A stretch of DNA of 64,000 nucleotides from Flavihumibacter fluminis (GTDB lineage: Bacteria > Bacteroidota > Bacteroidia > Chitinophagales > Chitinophagaceae). The stretch covers positions 1,195,001-1,259,000 of the forward strand of contig NZ_JAKEVY010000001.1 in NCBI RefSeq assembly GCF_021491375.1, written 5' to 3'. Shown here one piece after another: positions 8,597 to 17,296 of the stretch; the first letter of the stretch is position 1; each line of letters opens with the position of its first letter. The notes beneath the pieces are model-generated. The model was not told where the DNA came from and ran no database searches. It worked only from the letters and a program-made list of their open reading frames with translations. The translations under genes and the position numbers were made by a program.

Positions 8597-9658
8597 CTAT
8601 TTCTTAGCCCGGAGGTATTGGTTCGGCCATTCAATTTCTTCACCTAATGCTGCGGCAGCCTTCAGAGGGAAATAGGGATCCCTCAAAAACTCCCTGGCCA
8701 TCAGTACTATATCAGCTTTCCCTTCCAGGATCAGTTCGTTTGCCTGTTGGGCGGATGTAATGAGTCCGACTGCTCCAGCCAGTATTCCTGTTTTTCTCGC
8801 AGCAGTTGCAAACCGAACCTGGTAGCCCGGTTCGAGGGGAATCTTAACACCACTGCTATTCCCCCCGGTGGAGCAATCCAGCAGGTCCACTCCCCTGTTT
8901 CTCAAAATAGCTGCCAGTTGAACGGTATCGTTTTCTGTCCAGCCACCCTCCACCCAATCGGTTGCCGACACTCGTACAAAGACTGGCAGTTCTTCCGGCC
9001 ATACCGACCTTACCTTTTCAACTACTTCCAGCAGGAACCGAGTCCGGTTTTCAAAACTGCCACCATATTCATCTGTACGTTTGTTGGATAGTGGTGATAA
9101 AAATTCGTGCAGGAGATAACCATGGGCTGCATGGATCTCCACTATTTTGAAGCCTGCTATAAGTGCTCTTTTGGCAGCCGCAGCAAAGAGTTCGGCGAGC
9201 TCCTGTATTTCGGACTGGGACAATTCATGAGGCAGACGGTCGGATGGATAAAATGGAATGGCTGAAGGTGCGATGGTTTGCCATCCTCCTTGTGATAGTT
9301 CTAATTGTTTGCCACCTAACCAGGGCAGATCACAGGAAGCTTTACGACCAGCATGTGCGAGCTGAATGCCGGCAACCGCACCCTGCTGGTGAATGAAATC
9401 AACCATATTTTTTAATGGAGCGATCTGCTCATCCTTCCAGAGCCCAAGGCAGCCCGGAGTGATGCGCCCTTCCGGAGTAACGCCGGTTGCTTCTACGATG
9501 ATTAATCCAGCTCCACCTACAGCCCTGCTACCAAGATGGACCAAATGCCAGTTGTTTGCAAATCCATCGGTTGCAGAATACTGACACATAGGTGAAACAG
9601 CTATCCGGTTAGGAATGGTTACCGACCGGATCGTAAGAGGAGAAAATAAACCTGCCAT
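8597..9658 (-). CDS. YqjM-type NADH:flavin oxidoreductase (Old Yellow Enzyme family)
   Basis: A 353-residue FMN enzyme that reduces activated C=C bonds with NAD(P)H. The start SPLTIRSVTIPNRIAVSPMC places Cys25 where the redox-tuning Cys26 of Bacillus YqjM sits. The motif EIHAAHGYLLHEFLSP with SNKRTDEYGGSFENR is the conserved substrate/FMN region. Near the C terminus VGLITSAQQANELILEGKAD and MAREFLRDPYFP complete the phosphate-binding end. It is a single gene between two terminators. The family resemblance is clear; the natural substrate is unknown. Confidence 0.93.
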   Translation of the reverse strand: MAGLFSPLTIRSVTIPNRIAVSPMCQYSATDGFANNWHLVHLGSRAVGGAGLIIVEATGVTPEGRITPGCLGLWKDEQIAPLKNMVDFIHQQGAVAGIQLAHAGRKASCDLPWLGGKQLELSQGGWQTIAPSAIPFYPSDRLPHELSQSEIQELAELFAAAAKRALIAGFKIVEIHAAHGYLLHEFLSPLSNKRTDEYGGSFENRTRFLLEVVEKVRSVWPEELPVFVRVSATDWVEGGWTENDTVQLAAILRNRGVDLLDCSTGGNSSGVKIPLEPGYQVRFATAARKTGILAGAVGLITSAQQANELILEGKADIVLMAREFLRDPYFPLKAAAALGEEIEWPNQYLRAKK

Positions 9659-9690
9659 AAGCTGAAATTGTCAGGTAATATTATAAAAAA

Positions 9691-9708
9691 AGCCGGTAGA
9701 AACCGGCT
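9691..9708 (-). terminator. Terminator of the hybrid histidine kinase gene
   Basis: Seven-bp stem AGCCGGT / ACCGGCT with a 4-nt loop, followed on the minus strand by seven T (complement of 9684-9690). It sits 15 nt beyond the kinase stop. Confidence 0.9.
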
Positions 9709-9722
9709 CTTGAAAAACAATA

Positions 9723-11849
9723 CTACACATGTTGCAGACTTTTTGCGTAATGCAATAATTTTTGTTTAAGGTCCTCCGGCCTAAACGGCTTAGGTATAAA
9801 ATCATTAAAGCCTTTATCAATAAGATCTGCCTGCATATGATCATACACAGCTGCAGTAAAGGCAATAATCGGAATATCTTTATCAGTCTTTCGGATATAA
9901 GCTACCACACCTGCACCATCCAGCTCCGGCATTTCAAGGTCTACCAACAGCAGATCTGGTTTTTTCTCCGCGTATGCGCGAACAGCTTCCAATCCGTTTA
10001 CAGTTTCAATAATAGTAGCATTCCATTTTGAAAGGAAACGTTTCACCACCATCATGTTGATCGGATTGTCTTCCGCTACCAGGATGCTGACACCGGTGAG
10101 GTCTTCCATCCGAACCTCCTTTACCTCTTCAATATAACTCTGGCGTTCTGTTTCGAGCGGAAGTGTTACTGTGAAACTGAATGTACTTCCTTTGCCAGGC
10201 TCACTTTCTACCGTGAGATCACCACCCATTTTCTGAACGATGTAATGGCTGATGGCCAAGCCCAAACCGGAACCACCATATTTCCGCGTGGTTTCCAGAT
10301 CAGCCTGGTAAAATTTATCAAAGATCCGGTGCTGTTTCTCTTTCGAAATACCGATCCCCGTATCCTGCACACAGAAGCGAAGCGTAACATTATTGCTTCT
10401 TCTCATCAGGATTTTCACATTCATGCTAACGGTTCCTTTATCTGTGAACTTGATTGCATTGGACAACAAATTGTTCAGCACTTGTTGCAGTCTCAATTCA
10501 TCACCAACAATATCAATACCCAGCACAGAGGAGATATCCGCCTGGAAACTCAGGTTTTTCTGACGAACCGGGTTCTCAAAAACAGTAACTACTTTTTCAA
10601 GGAAGGCGCTGAGGTTAAATGGTTCTTTATTGAGTTCCATTTTATCTGCTTCCAGTTTACTGTAATCCAGGATATCATTAACCAGGGTAAGCATGTGTTC
10701 GGACGAATGTTTGAGTACATCCAGCATCTGGCGCTGACTGTTCAGGTGATATTCCTGGTGCAGCAGATTGGTGGTACCGATAATTGCATTCAACGGGGTT
10801 CTGAGTTCATGGCTCATATTACTCAGGAAGCGCGATTTCACCCTGGCAGCGCGTTCCGCACGCTCTTTTGCTTTCAGTGTTTCAACCTCTGCAATTTTCA
10901 CTTCGGTAATATCGAGGATACTCATTTTGGCATACTTGCATTTCTGATGCTCAAACACCACAATGTTTACATAGGCAAAAATGGGTCGGCCTTCCGCATC
11001 TGAAAACTCCATATTTCCAAACCAGGGAGAATGTGCTGTAAACGATTCTTTACTGAATGCATTCAAGCGTTTGGCAGACTCTTCTCCTAGAATGGATTCA
11101 ACCGCAGTGAGTGTAATCCCTTCTTTTGAACGTATGGAAAATAATTCCAGTGCGCGCTTGTTGCAATCCGAAATCAACTGGGTATCCAGGTCAATAATAA
11201 AGATGGCGTCCAGGGAGGTATTAAAAATCGTATCGCCCAGGTTTTTCTCACCGAGAATATCTTCCTCCTTTTTATTCAGGGCTTTCAGGATGGAAAAGGC
11301 TACCAATCCGGTCAGCAATAATGAAAGCGTAAGATTAATCCGGAGATTATAGATGTAATGCGATTGTTGTACCAGGTTACCGCTACCATTATTAGGTGAA
11401 ATAATAAAAGCGATTCCGAAGAAGGTAAGTGTAGCAATTTCTGCAATGATGAGATCCTTGCTGATTTTGGTATCAATCAGGAAGATCATGGCAAAGATTA
11501 CCGGGAAATAATAAAGATATACACCCGATTTAATACCTACGAAATAACTCACTACCAGCACACCGGCATTAAAACTGATGATCACTACCCATTTTGCCAG
11601 TTCCTGGCGATTGTATAATCTAAGGAAGTAAGAGAAGAACAACATGGAACATACCATCAGGCAGGCAAAGGCCGCCATATATTCTTTCATGATCGTACAA
11701 AGGATCATGTTCAGTCCGGCAACGATAATTCCCACTTCGGTAAGTGTCTTCAAAGGAGAGGCAGGAAGATTCTCCTGTCGGTGGTAGAGATCTTCCGCTA
11801 ATTTTTCCCAATATCTCGTTACACCAGATAATATGTTGGTACGATTCAT
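9723..11849 (-). CDS. Membrane hybrid histidine kinase / response regulator
   Basis: A 708-residue phosphorelay sensor. About five to six hydrophobic segments fill residues 30-195. A PAS-like domain follows (about 200-320). HisKA has phospho-acceptor His347 in FLSNMSHELRTPLNA. HATPase_c shows DTGIGISKEKQHRIFDKFYQ and GSGLGLAIS. The C-terminal receiver has acidic AEDNP, phospho-acceptor Asp637 in LLLVDLEMPELDG, and FIPKPF. It lacks its own HPt domain. Divergent from it lies a gene pair encoding an HPt protein and a LytTR regulator, so the likely relay is His347 - Asp637 - HPt - LytTR receiver (inference). Signal sensed is unknown. Confidence 0.95.
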   Translation of the reverse strand: MNRTNILSGVTRYWEKLAEDLYHRQENLPASPLKTLTEVGIIVAGLNMILCTIMKEYMAAFACLMVCSMLFFSYFLRLYNRQELAKWVVIISFNAGVLVVSYFVGIKSGVYLYYFPVIFAMIFLIDTKISKDLIIAEIATLTFFGIAFIISPNNGSGNLVQQSHYIYNLRINLTLSLLLTGLVAFSILKALNKKEEDILGEKNLGDTIFNTSLDAIFIIDLDTQLISDCNKRALELFSIRSKEGITLTAVESILGEESAKRLNAFSKESFTAHSPWFGNMEFSDAEGRPIFAYVNIVVFEHQKCKYAKMSILDITEVKIAEVETLKAKERAERAARVKSRFLSNMSHELRTPLNAIIGTTNLLHQEYHLNSQRQMLDVLKHSSEHMLTLVNDILDYSKLEADKMELNKEPFNLSAFLEKVVTVFENPVRQKNLSFQADISSVLGIDIVGDELRLQQVLNNLLSNAIKFTDKGTVSMNVKILMRRSNNVTLRFCVQDTGIGISKEKQHRIFDKFYQADLETTRKYGGSGLGLAISHYIVQKMGGDLTVESEPGKGSTFSFTVTLPLETERQSYIEEVKEVRMEDLTGVSILVAEDNPINMMVVKRFLSKWNATIIETVNGLEAVRAYAEKKPDLLLVDLEMPELDGAGVVAYIRKTDKDIPIIAFTAAVYDHMQADLIDKGFNDFIPKPFRPEDLKQKLLHYAKSLQHV

Positions 11850-11887
11850 CGTTTTCTGTTTGGTAGACGGAGTTTTTATCTGCCTAT

Positions 11888-11895
11888 CAAACGTA
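11888..11895 (-). promoter_or_regulatory. Possible -7 box for the histidine kinase gene
   Basis: TACGTTTG on the minus strand fits TAnnTTTG and lies 38 nt before the kinase ATG. No TTTG box is seen 19 nt upstream, so the call rests on the -7 element alone. Confidence 0.5.
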
Positions 11896-11920
11896 CCGAG
11901 TAATTAAAAAATTGTACCCT

Positions 11921-12316
11921 ATGCAAGCCATTTCGGACACTGTGTTCCAACTCAGTAGCCAGTTTGACAGCATGTTTCTGCTTGACATGCATGATAATGA
12001 CCTGGCCGCTATTTCAGACATCTTTCTTACATCCCACCAACAATTGTCAGAAGAAACGGCACGCTATGCCTGGCTGGCAGAAAACGGAGAAATCACAGAG
12101 CTAAAGCGTAGAGTACACCTCGTAAAACCACTATGGGGCTATTGTGGTTTATCCGAATTCCAGACACGTTTTCAGGAAATGGAAAATTTTTTCAGCACAA
12201 ATCCGTCAATAAATGATTCGCTTATACGACTGGAGACAGAAAATCCGTTTATACTGGAAGGACTGGAACTGATCAAAAAGGAAGCCAATAAAATTCAGGA
12301 ATTTTTAAAACAATAA
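11921..12316 (+). CDS. HPt (histidine phosphotransfer) protein
   Basis: A 131-residue, mostly helical protein. The motif RRVHLVKPLWGYCGL (His66, Lys69, Gly at +8) matches the HPt signature HxxKxxxxxxG, so it should carry phosphate between the receiver of the divergent hybrid kinase and the downstream regulator. I start it at ATG 11921; a TTG at 11912 in the same frame is less likely. Its TAA overlaps the ATG of the next gene (TAATG), a sign of coupled translation. The domain call is from the motif and from context; overall similarity to known HPt domains is weak by eye. Confidence 0.8.
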   Translation: MQAISDTVFQLSSQFDSMFLLDMHDNDLAAISDIFLTSHQQLSEETARYAWLAENGEITELKRRVHLVKPLWGYCGLSEFQTRFQEMENFFSTNPSINDSLIRLETENPFILEGLELIKKEANKIQEFLKQ

Positions 12317-13011
12317 TGGTCATGAAATTTACAGCTGTTATCGTAGAAGATCTTTCCGTTGCCGCAGACGTATTGCAGAAATATTGCATTAAAAGTGGAA
12401 AAGTCAATGTGGTAGGAAGTTTCAAATCAACCGAAGAGGCAATTCCCTACCTCAGTGAAAATTCTGTAGACCTTATTTTCCTGGATATTGAAATGCCCGG
12501 CGCAAATGGCTTTAGCCTGCTGGACCAGATGCAATACCAGCCACAGGTAATTCTGACTACCTCCAAAACCGAATATGCATTTGACGCATTCGAATACAGT
12601 GTGACCGATTTCCTGCGCAAGCCTTTCAGCTACCAGCGTTTTGCACAGGCATTGGAAAAACTAAAGCCACTGAATGAGAAAAAAGAGGAGCCGGAAGAAA
12701 TGTCGCATGTGTTCATCAAAAGCGATGGCAAACTAATCCGCCTGAATAACGATGATATATTATACATCGAGAGTATGGGCGACTATGTAAAATTTATCAC
12801 GAACGATAAAAAGATCATCAGTCACAATACGATCAAAGCGTTGACGGAAAAAATCAATCCGGATGTTTTCTGTAAAGTGCATCGCTCCTATATCATCAAC
12901 ATGAATAAGATTTCTGATATCAGGGACAATACACTCTATATTGCCAATGCCAAAATCCCGGTGAGCAAAGCAAACAGGAGTACAGTAATGAGCAGAATCA
13001 AAATCGTATAA
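12316..13011 (+). CDS. LytTR-family response regulator
   Basis: A 231-residue DNA-binding regulator. The receiver domain has the acidic pair Glu11-Asp12, phospho-acceptor Asp57 in LIFLDIEMPGANG, and the conserved Lys in DFLRKPFSY. From about residue 130 there is a LytTR domain (FIKSDGKLIRLNNDDILYIE, then FCKVHRSYIINMNKI). It likely binds promoter DNA on receipt of phosphate from the HPt protein encoded just upstream. ATG 12316 overlaps the previous stop; ATG 12322 (MKFTAVIVED) gives the more usual spacing to the acidic pocket and may be the true start. Confidence 0.94.
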   Translation: MVMKFTAVIVEDLSVAADVLQKYCIKSGKVNVVGSFKSTEEAIPYLSENSVDLIFLDIEMPGANGFSLLDQMQYQPQVILTTSKTEYAFDAFEYSVTDFLRKPFSYQRFAQALEKLKPLNEKKEEPEEMSHVFIKSDGKLIRLNNDDILYIESMGDYVKFITNDKKIISHNTIKALTEKINPDVFCKVHRSYIINMNKISDIRDNTLYIANAKIPVSKANRSTVMSRIKIV

Positions 13012-13140
13012 AATCAATTTATCGAAGCTATTTTTCCATTAATCGACAAAAGGCTGGTACTGATCGAATCAATTTCTGAAAGCCATAAAGAGATCGGATC
13101 TTTGATCTTGTAAGTAACCAGTTTAGTCCACAAAAGTTTT

Positions 13141-13163
13141 AGCCCCGCAAGTCCAGCGGGGCT
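13141..13163 (+). terminator. Terminator of the HPt-LytTR operon
   Basis: Perfect 8-bp GC-rich stem AGCCCCGC / GCGGGGCT with a 7-nt loop and then TTTTTG. It lies 130 nt beyond the LytTR stop on the same strand. A purine-rich tract follows (13172-13215) up to the end of metX. Confidence 0.85.
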
Positions 13164-13218
13164 TTTTGTATGGAGGAAAGGACAAGGGAGTAAGGAGGAG
13201 GGAGACGGGAGACGACAT

Positions 13219-14238
13219 TTAAACGCGGTACAACCAGGCTTTCAGTTCTTTGCCGATGGTAGGGGCTTCGACGAGGAAGCCATCGTGACCATAGGCAGAA
13301 TCGATTTCGATGTACTGGGCATGTGGAAGATGACTGGCAATTTTTACTTGTTCAGCAACCGGGCAAAGCAAATCACTTGAGACTCCCATTACCAATGTTG
13401 GTTGTTGAATAGTTTCCAGTGTTTTTTCCAGACTTGCATTTCGGCCTCTTGCGATATTGTGACTATCGAGTGCCTTGGTGAGCAGCCAATAGGCTTGTGC
13501 ATTAAACCGGTTCACCAGTTTCTCCCCCTGGTATCGCATATAGGAGGCTGCTTTAAAATCATCTGCCTTTTCAGGATCTGCTTCCTTTTGCTGTTTGATC
13601 ATCGCGTCATAATTCCGGTAGGTCAGCATACCGATGGCCCTTGCAGCTTTCAGTCCATTTCGACCGGCCTGATCACTGGCATCTTTCCAGGAGGGATCTG
13701 CCTCAATAGCCATGCGTTGTGCTTCATGGATGGCAATCCCCCAGGCGCTTTCTGCTGCCGAGGTGGCGATCAGGAAAAGCTGGCGGATAACTGCAGGTTC
13801 CATCAGCGCCCATTCCAGCACCTGGTACCCCCCCATGCTACCTCCCATAAGGAGGTGGATTTCGGAGAGTTCGAGGTGTTTTCTCAGCAGGATATGCGCC
13901 TGCACGATATCCCGAATGGTGAGCCTGGGGAAGTCCATAAAATAGGGCTTCCCGGTAGCCGGGTTCTCAGAAAGGGGGCCCGAGCTGCCGTAACAGGAAC
14001 CAACAATATTGGCACAGACGATAAAATATTCTTCAGGATTGATGGCAGCTCCGGAGCCGATCAGTCCGGGCCACCAGGCTTCCGCATCCGCATTTGCCGT
14101 TAACGCATGACAAACCCAAACCACATTTGACTTTGCCGGGTTCAGGGTGCCATAGGTATGATAAACAATTTCCAGCCTTTTCAGAACTGCCCCGGATTCC
14201 AGGGTAAAGGGCCGGGGCGATACAAAACGATGCTGCAT
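13219..14238 (-). CDS. metX: Homoserine O-acetyltransferase
   Basis: An alpha/beta-hydrolase enzyme that acetylates homoserine in methionine synthesis. The nucleophile elbow GGSMGGYQVLEWA holds Ser134. The acid and base sit in SSDLLCPVAEQ and YGHDGFLVE near the C terminus. Family landmarks VVWVCHALTANADA and NIVGSCYGSSGP are present. I start at ATG 14238 (MQHRFVSPRPFTLESG); an in-frame ATG at 14301 would add 21 non-conserved residues and overlap the divergent gene. 339 residues is normal. Acetyl rather than succinyl specificity is inferred from the family. metZ lies nearby on the other strand. Confidence 0.95.
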   Translation of the reverse strand: MQHRFVSPRPFTLESGAVLKRLEIVYHTYGTLNPAKSNVVWVCHALTANADAEAWWPGLIGSGAAINPEEYFIVCANIVGSCYGSSGPLSENPATGKPYFMDFPRLTIRDIVQAHILLRKHLELSEIHLLMGGSMGGYQVLEWALMEPAVIRQLFLIATSAAESAWGIAIHEAQRMAIEADPSWKDASDQAGRNGLKAARAIGMLTYRNYDAMIKQQKEADPEKADDFKAASYMRYQGEKLVNRFNAQAYWLLTKALDSHNIARGRNASLEKTLETIQQPTLVMGVSSDLLCPVAEQVKIASHLPHAQYIEIDSAYGHDGFLVEAPTIGKELKAWLYRV

Positions 14239-14264
14239 AACTGCAAAGTAAACGCTCCCTCCGT

Positions 14265-14272
14265 TACCTTTG
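14265..14272 (+). promoter_or_regulatory. Possible -7 box for the OsmC-metZ operon
   Basis: TACCTTTG fits TAnnTTTG and ends 27 nt before the OsmC-like ATG. It lies in the 61-bp divergent gap shared with metX. No TTTG is seen 19 nt upstream. Confidence 0.55.
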
Positions 14273-14299
14273 TAAGAATTGATAAAAAAATCCGCTAAC

Positions 14300-14722
14300 A
14301 TGATTAAAATTGACGTGATCAGGACATCGGGTGATTATGGCTTTGAAGCAACTGATGCCAATGGACATACCATAAAAATTGATACGAGTCCGGAAACCGG
14401 AGGAAACAACTTTGGTGTTCGCCCGATGCAGTTACTGCTGATGGGGTTAGGCGGTTGTAGCGGAATTGACGTAGTAAGCATCTTGAAGAAGCAGCGCCAG
14501 GAGATCACACATTTTGATATGCACATTGAAGCAGAAAGAGAAACGGGGAAGGAACCGGCTCTCTGGAAAAAAGCAACCATCATATTTACCCTGGGTGGCA
14601 CAATCGATGAGGACAAAGCCAAACGTGCAGCCCAGTTATCCATGGATAAATATTGTTCAGTTGCTGAGACCCTGCGTCGTGGAGGCTGTGAGATAAGTTA
14701 CGAGGTAAGAATCAAAGCCTAA
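14300..14722 (+). CDS. OsmC family protein
   Basis: A 140-residue OsmC/Ohr-type protein. The first half has the beta-strands and a conserved GGNNFGVRPMQLLLMGLGGCSGIDV-type core, with a Cys in the helix-leading GGCSGID segment at about residue 53; a second Cys is in MDKYCSVAETLRRG (about residue 118). Two such cysteines act in thiol peroxidases of the family. It is 11 nt upstream of metZ and divergent from metX, so it is embedded in a methionine locus. Its substrate is unknown; a sulfur-handling role fits context but is inference. I start at ATG 14300, not the TTG at 14279. Confidence 0.92.
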   Translation: MIKIDVIRTSGDYGFEATDANGHTIKIDTSPETGGNNFGVRPMQLLLMGLGGCSGIDVVSILKKQRQEITHFDMHIEAERETGKEPALWKKATIIFTLGGTIDEDKAKRAAQLSMDKYCSVAETLRRGGCEISYEVRIKA

Positions 14723-14733
14723 GAAAGAAGTAC

Positions 14734-15900
14734 ATGAAACACCCAATATCAAAACTCATTCGCACACAGATAGAACGCACGAATGAGATGGAACATTCCC
14801 AGCCCATGTATCTGACCAGTAGTTTCTGCTTTGACAATGCAGAAGATATGCGGGCAGCATTTGCGGATGAAACGGAGGACAATATTTACAGTCGTTTCAG
14901 CAATCCGAATGTGCAGGAATTTGTAGACAGGATGTGTACGCTGGAAGGAACCGAAGCAGGATTTGCTACCGCCTCCGGAATGAGTGCCATCTTTGCCAGC
15001 TTCATGAGTTTTCTCAAGCAAGGAGATCATTTGCTCGCCTGCCGCAGCATTTTTGGAAGCACGCATACGGTCATCACCAAATACCTTCCCAAGTATGGCA
15101 TTGAACATAGTTATGCAGATGCAGGAGATATCAGTAGTTGGGAAGCAGCGATCAAGCCCAACACAAAGATGATCTACCTTGAAACGCCGACGAATCCTGC
15201 TTTGGAAATCATTGACCTGGAAGCAGTGCGAAAACTGGCGGACAAATATGGATTGCTGGTAAATGTAGACAACTGTTTTGCAACTCCGGTGAATCAGCAG
15301 CCGGCAGCCTGGGGAGCCGACCTGGTAATACATTCCGCTACCAAATGGCTGGATGGCCAGGGACGTGTATTGGGAGGTGTTGTACTGGGTAAAAAAGAGT
15401 TAATAAAAGAGGTCTACCTGTTTTGCAGAAGTACGGGTCCTTCTTTATCGCCCTTCAATGCATGGATACTTAGCAAGAGTCTCGAGACACTGGAAGTACG
15501 CATGGACCGCCATGCCTCCAATGCGATGTACCTGGCAGAACAATTATCAGGACATCCGAAATTATCCTGGGTTAAATATCCGTTTTTGCCTAACCATCCG
15601 CAATATGCAATTGCTCAAAAGCAGATGCAAAATGGCGGTGGCATTGTCTGCTTTGAATTAAATGGTGGCGTGGAAGCTGGCAGAAAGTTTCTGAACAACC
15701 TGAAGATGTTATCACTGTCTGCGAACCTGGGAGATACCCGCTCCATCGCATCTCATCCGGCCAGTACCACACATGGTAAACTGACAGAAGCCGAACGAAT
15801 GGCTGTAGGTATCAGTCCGGGCTTGATTCGGATTTCAGTTGGCCTGGAAAACAAACAGGATATCCTGGAAGATATCCTGCAGGCGTTGGAGCTCAGCTAA
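14734..15900 (+). CDS. metZ: Cys/Met metabolism PLP enzyme, O-acyl-homoserine sulfhydrylase type
   Basis: A 388-residue fold-type I PLP enzyme of the trans-sulfuration family. The Schiff-base lysine is Lys204 in HSATKWLDGQG. Other motifs are YSRFSNPNVQEFVDRM, ATASGMSAIFA and ETPTNPALEIIDL. Resemblance to MetZ and the metX neighbour suggest it makes homocysteine from O-acetylhomoserine and sulfide; cystathionine gamma-synthase activity cannot be excluded by sequence alone. It is the second gene of the OsmC-metZ unit, and its 3' end overlaps the converging beta-CASP gene by 8 bp. Confidence 0.93.
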   Translation: MKHPISKLIRTQIERTNEMEHSQPMYLTSSFCFDNAEDMRAAFADETEDNIYSRFSNPNVQEFVDRMCTLEGTEAGFATASGMSAIFASFMSFLKQGDHLLACRSIFGSTHTVITKYLPKYGIEHSYADAGDISSWEAAIKPNTKMIYLETPTNPALEIIDLEAVRKLADKYGLLVNVDNCFATPVNQQPAAWGADLVIHSATKWLDGQGRVLGGVVLGKKELIKEVYLFCRSTGPSLSPFNAWILSKSLETLEVRMDRHASNAMYLAEQLSGHPKLSWVKYPFLPNHPQYAIAQKQMQNGGGIVCFELNGGVEAGRKFLNNLKMLSLSANLGDTRSIASHPASTTHGKLTEAERMAVGISPGLIRISVGLENKQDILEDILQALELS

Positions 15901-17296
15901 GTCCAACTTCCCAATGGCGTTCGGGGATTTCAACATCCAGGAATCCTTTGTTCAGGAGACGTTGTTTGAACTGTTGTTGTACATCGTATTCTCCATGCAC
16001 CAGGAATAGTTTTTTAACAGCCTTATAATCCTGGCAACCCAGCCACTGGCTAAGGTCTTCGTAATCGCCATGAGCACTCATACTTCGAACCGAACCAATT
16101 TCTGCATGTACTTCGTGTTCTACACCAAAAATGGAGACTTCCTTTCTTCCGGAAAGGAGTCGTGCACCCAGAGAACTGGGTTCACAATAACCAACCATCA
16201 ATATGGCATTGCGACTGTTTTCGACATTGTTACTAATATGGTGCTTCACTCTTCCTGCATCGGCCATGCCGCTTGCACTGATAATGACGCAGGGTTCATT
16301 CCGGAAATTAAGCAGCTTGGATTCATCCACCGTTTTAACGTATTTGAGACCATTAAAATGGAAGGGATCATTGTCTGTTTCTAGCAGGCGCTGAATGGTC
16401 TTATTAAAATACTGCGGATAGCGTTTAATCATCTCCGTTGCCTCAATACTGAGCGGACTATCTACAAAATAGTCCAGCTCAGGCAACCTTCTTTCAACTT
16501 CGAGTTGGTTGAGGGAATAAAGAATTTCCTGCGTTCTGCCGACACTAAAGGCTGGTATGATCAGTTTCCCCTTGCGTTGAACACAAACTTTTTCAATCCA
16601 TTCCAGCAAGTGATCGGGAGTAGTAACCTGGAGGTCGTGCAGGCTATTCCCATAAGTAGATTCAAGAATGATATAATCTGCTTGCGGGAAAACTTCCGGG
16701 GACCGAAGAATGATATCGCGGTAGCGGCCAACATCTCCGCTAAAGGTTAGCTGTTCTGTTTTCCCATTTTCGGTTATGCGTAAGTGAACAGCGGCGCTTC
16801 CAATGATATGGCCCACATCGGTAAAAAGCAACTCGACTCCTTCCTCAATTTCAAACCAGTTTCCATATTCAACTTCATGAAACATCCCATTTACTGCATG
16901 CGCATCTTCCTTGGTGTATAATGGTTTCAGGTATGGCTGACCGGCAGCTGCTCTTTTTTTGTTGATGTATTTCACATCATCTTCCTGGATTTCAGCAGAG
17001 TCTTCCAATAAAATTCCAGCAAGGGCACGGGTGGCGGGAGTACAATAAATTTTCCCTTTGAAACCATCACTGGCAAGTTTGGGCAGGAGACCACTATGAT
17101 CTATATGTGCATGGGAAAGAATTACAAGATCCACTTCTGAAGGTTCGAAACCCCAATGCCGGTTCAGGGAGTCCGTTTCTTTGCCCATTCCCTGGAACAT
17201 TCCACAGTCCAGCAAGATTTTACGACCATTCTTCAAGGTAAGCAGGTGTTTGGAACCCGTAACTGAACGGGCTGCACCGTGGAAAGCAATCTTCAT
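15893..17296 (-). CDS. MBL-fold beta-CASP hydrolase (RNA-specificity domain)
   Basis: A 467-residue metallo-beta-lactamase-fold protein of the CPSF/beta-CASP class. Metal-binding motif 2 is SHAHIDHSG near residue 60. Later metal sites are DVGHIIGSAAVHL, SGDVGR and the C-terminal VHGEYD. The beta-CASP insertion is in the middle (PAFSVGRTQEIL, ISASGMADAGR) and SMSAHGDYEDL follows. Such proteins are usually RNA endo- or exonucleases; the substrate here is unknown. Its ATG overlaps the stop of the upstream hotdog gene by 4 nt. Confidence 0.94.
   Translation of the reverse strand: MKIAFHGAARSVTGSKHLLTLKNGRKILLDCGMFQGMGKETDSLNRHWGFEPSEVDLVILSHAHIDHSGLLPKLASDGFKGKIYCTPATRALAGILLEDSAEIQEDDVKYINKKRAAAGQPYLKPLYTKEDAHAVNGMFHEVEYGNWFEIEEGVELLFTDVGHIIGSAAVHLRITENGKTEQLTFSGDVGRYRDIILRSPEVFPQADYIILESTYGNSLHDLQVTTPDHLLEWIEKVCVQRKGKLIIPAFSVGRTQEILYSLNQLEVERRLPELDYFVDSPLSIEATEMIKRYPQYFNKTIQRLLETDNDPFHFNGLKYVKTVDESKLLNFRNEPCVIISASGMADAGRVKHHISNNVENSRNAILMVGYCEPSSLGARLLSGRKEVSIFGVEHEVHAEIGSVRSMSAHGDYEDLSQWLGCQDYKAVKKLFLVHGEYDVQQQFKQRLLNKGFLDVEIPERHWEVGLS

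Noticed and set aside
10245-11003. 252-codon open frame on the plus strand
   Set aside because: Antisense to the HisKA/HATPase region of the hybrid kinase; no domain or start signal of its own.
13012-13218. Riboswitch near metX
   Set aside because: The gap is downstream of both genes and contains a simple terminator and a purine tract; the true upstream region of metX is only 61 bp with no SAM-riboswitch-like stems.
14239-14301. Longer N-terminus of metX from ATG 14301, and TTG start of the OsmC gene at 14279
   Set aside because: The extra residues are not conserved in type, would overlap divergently, and leave no room for promoters.
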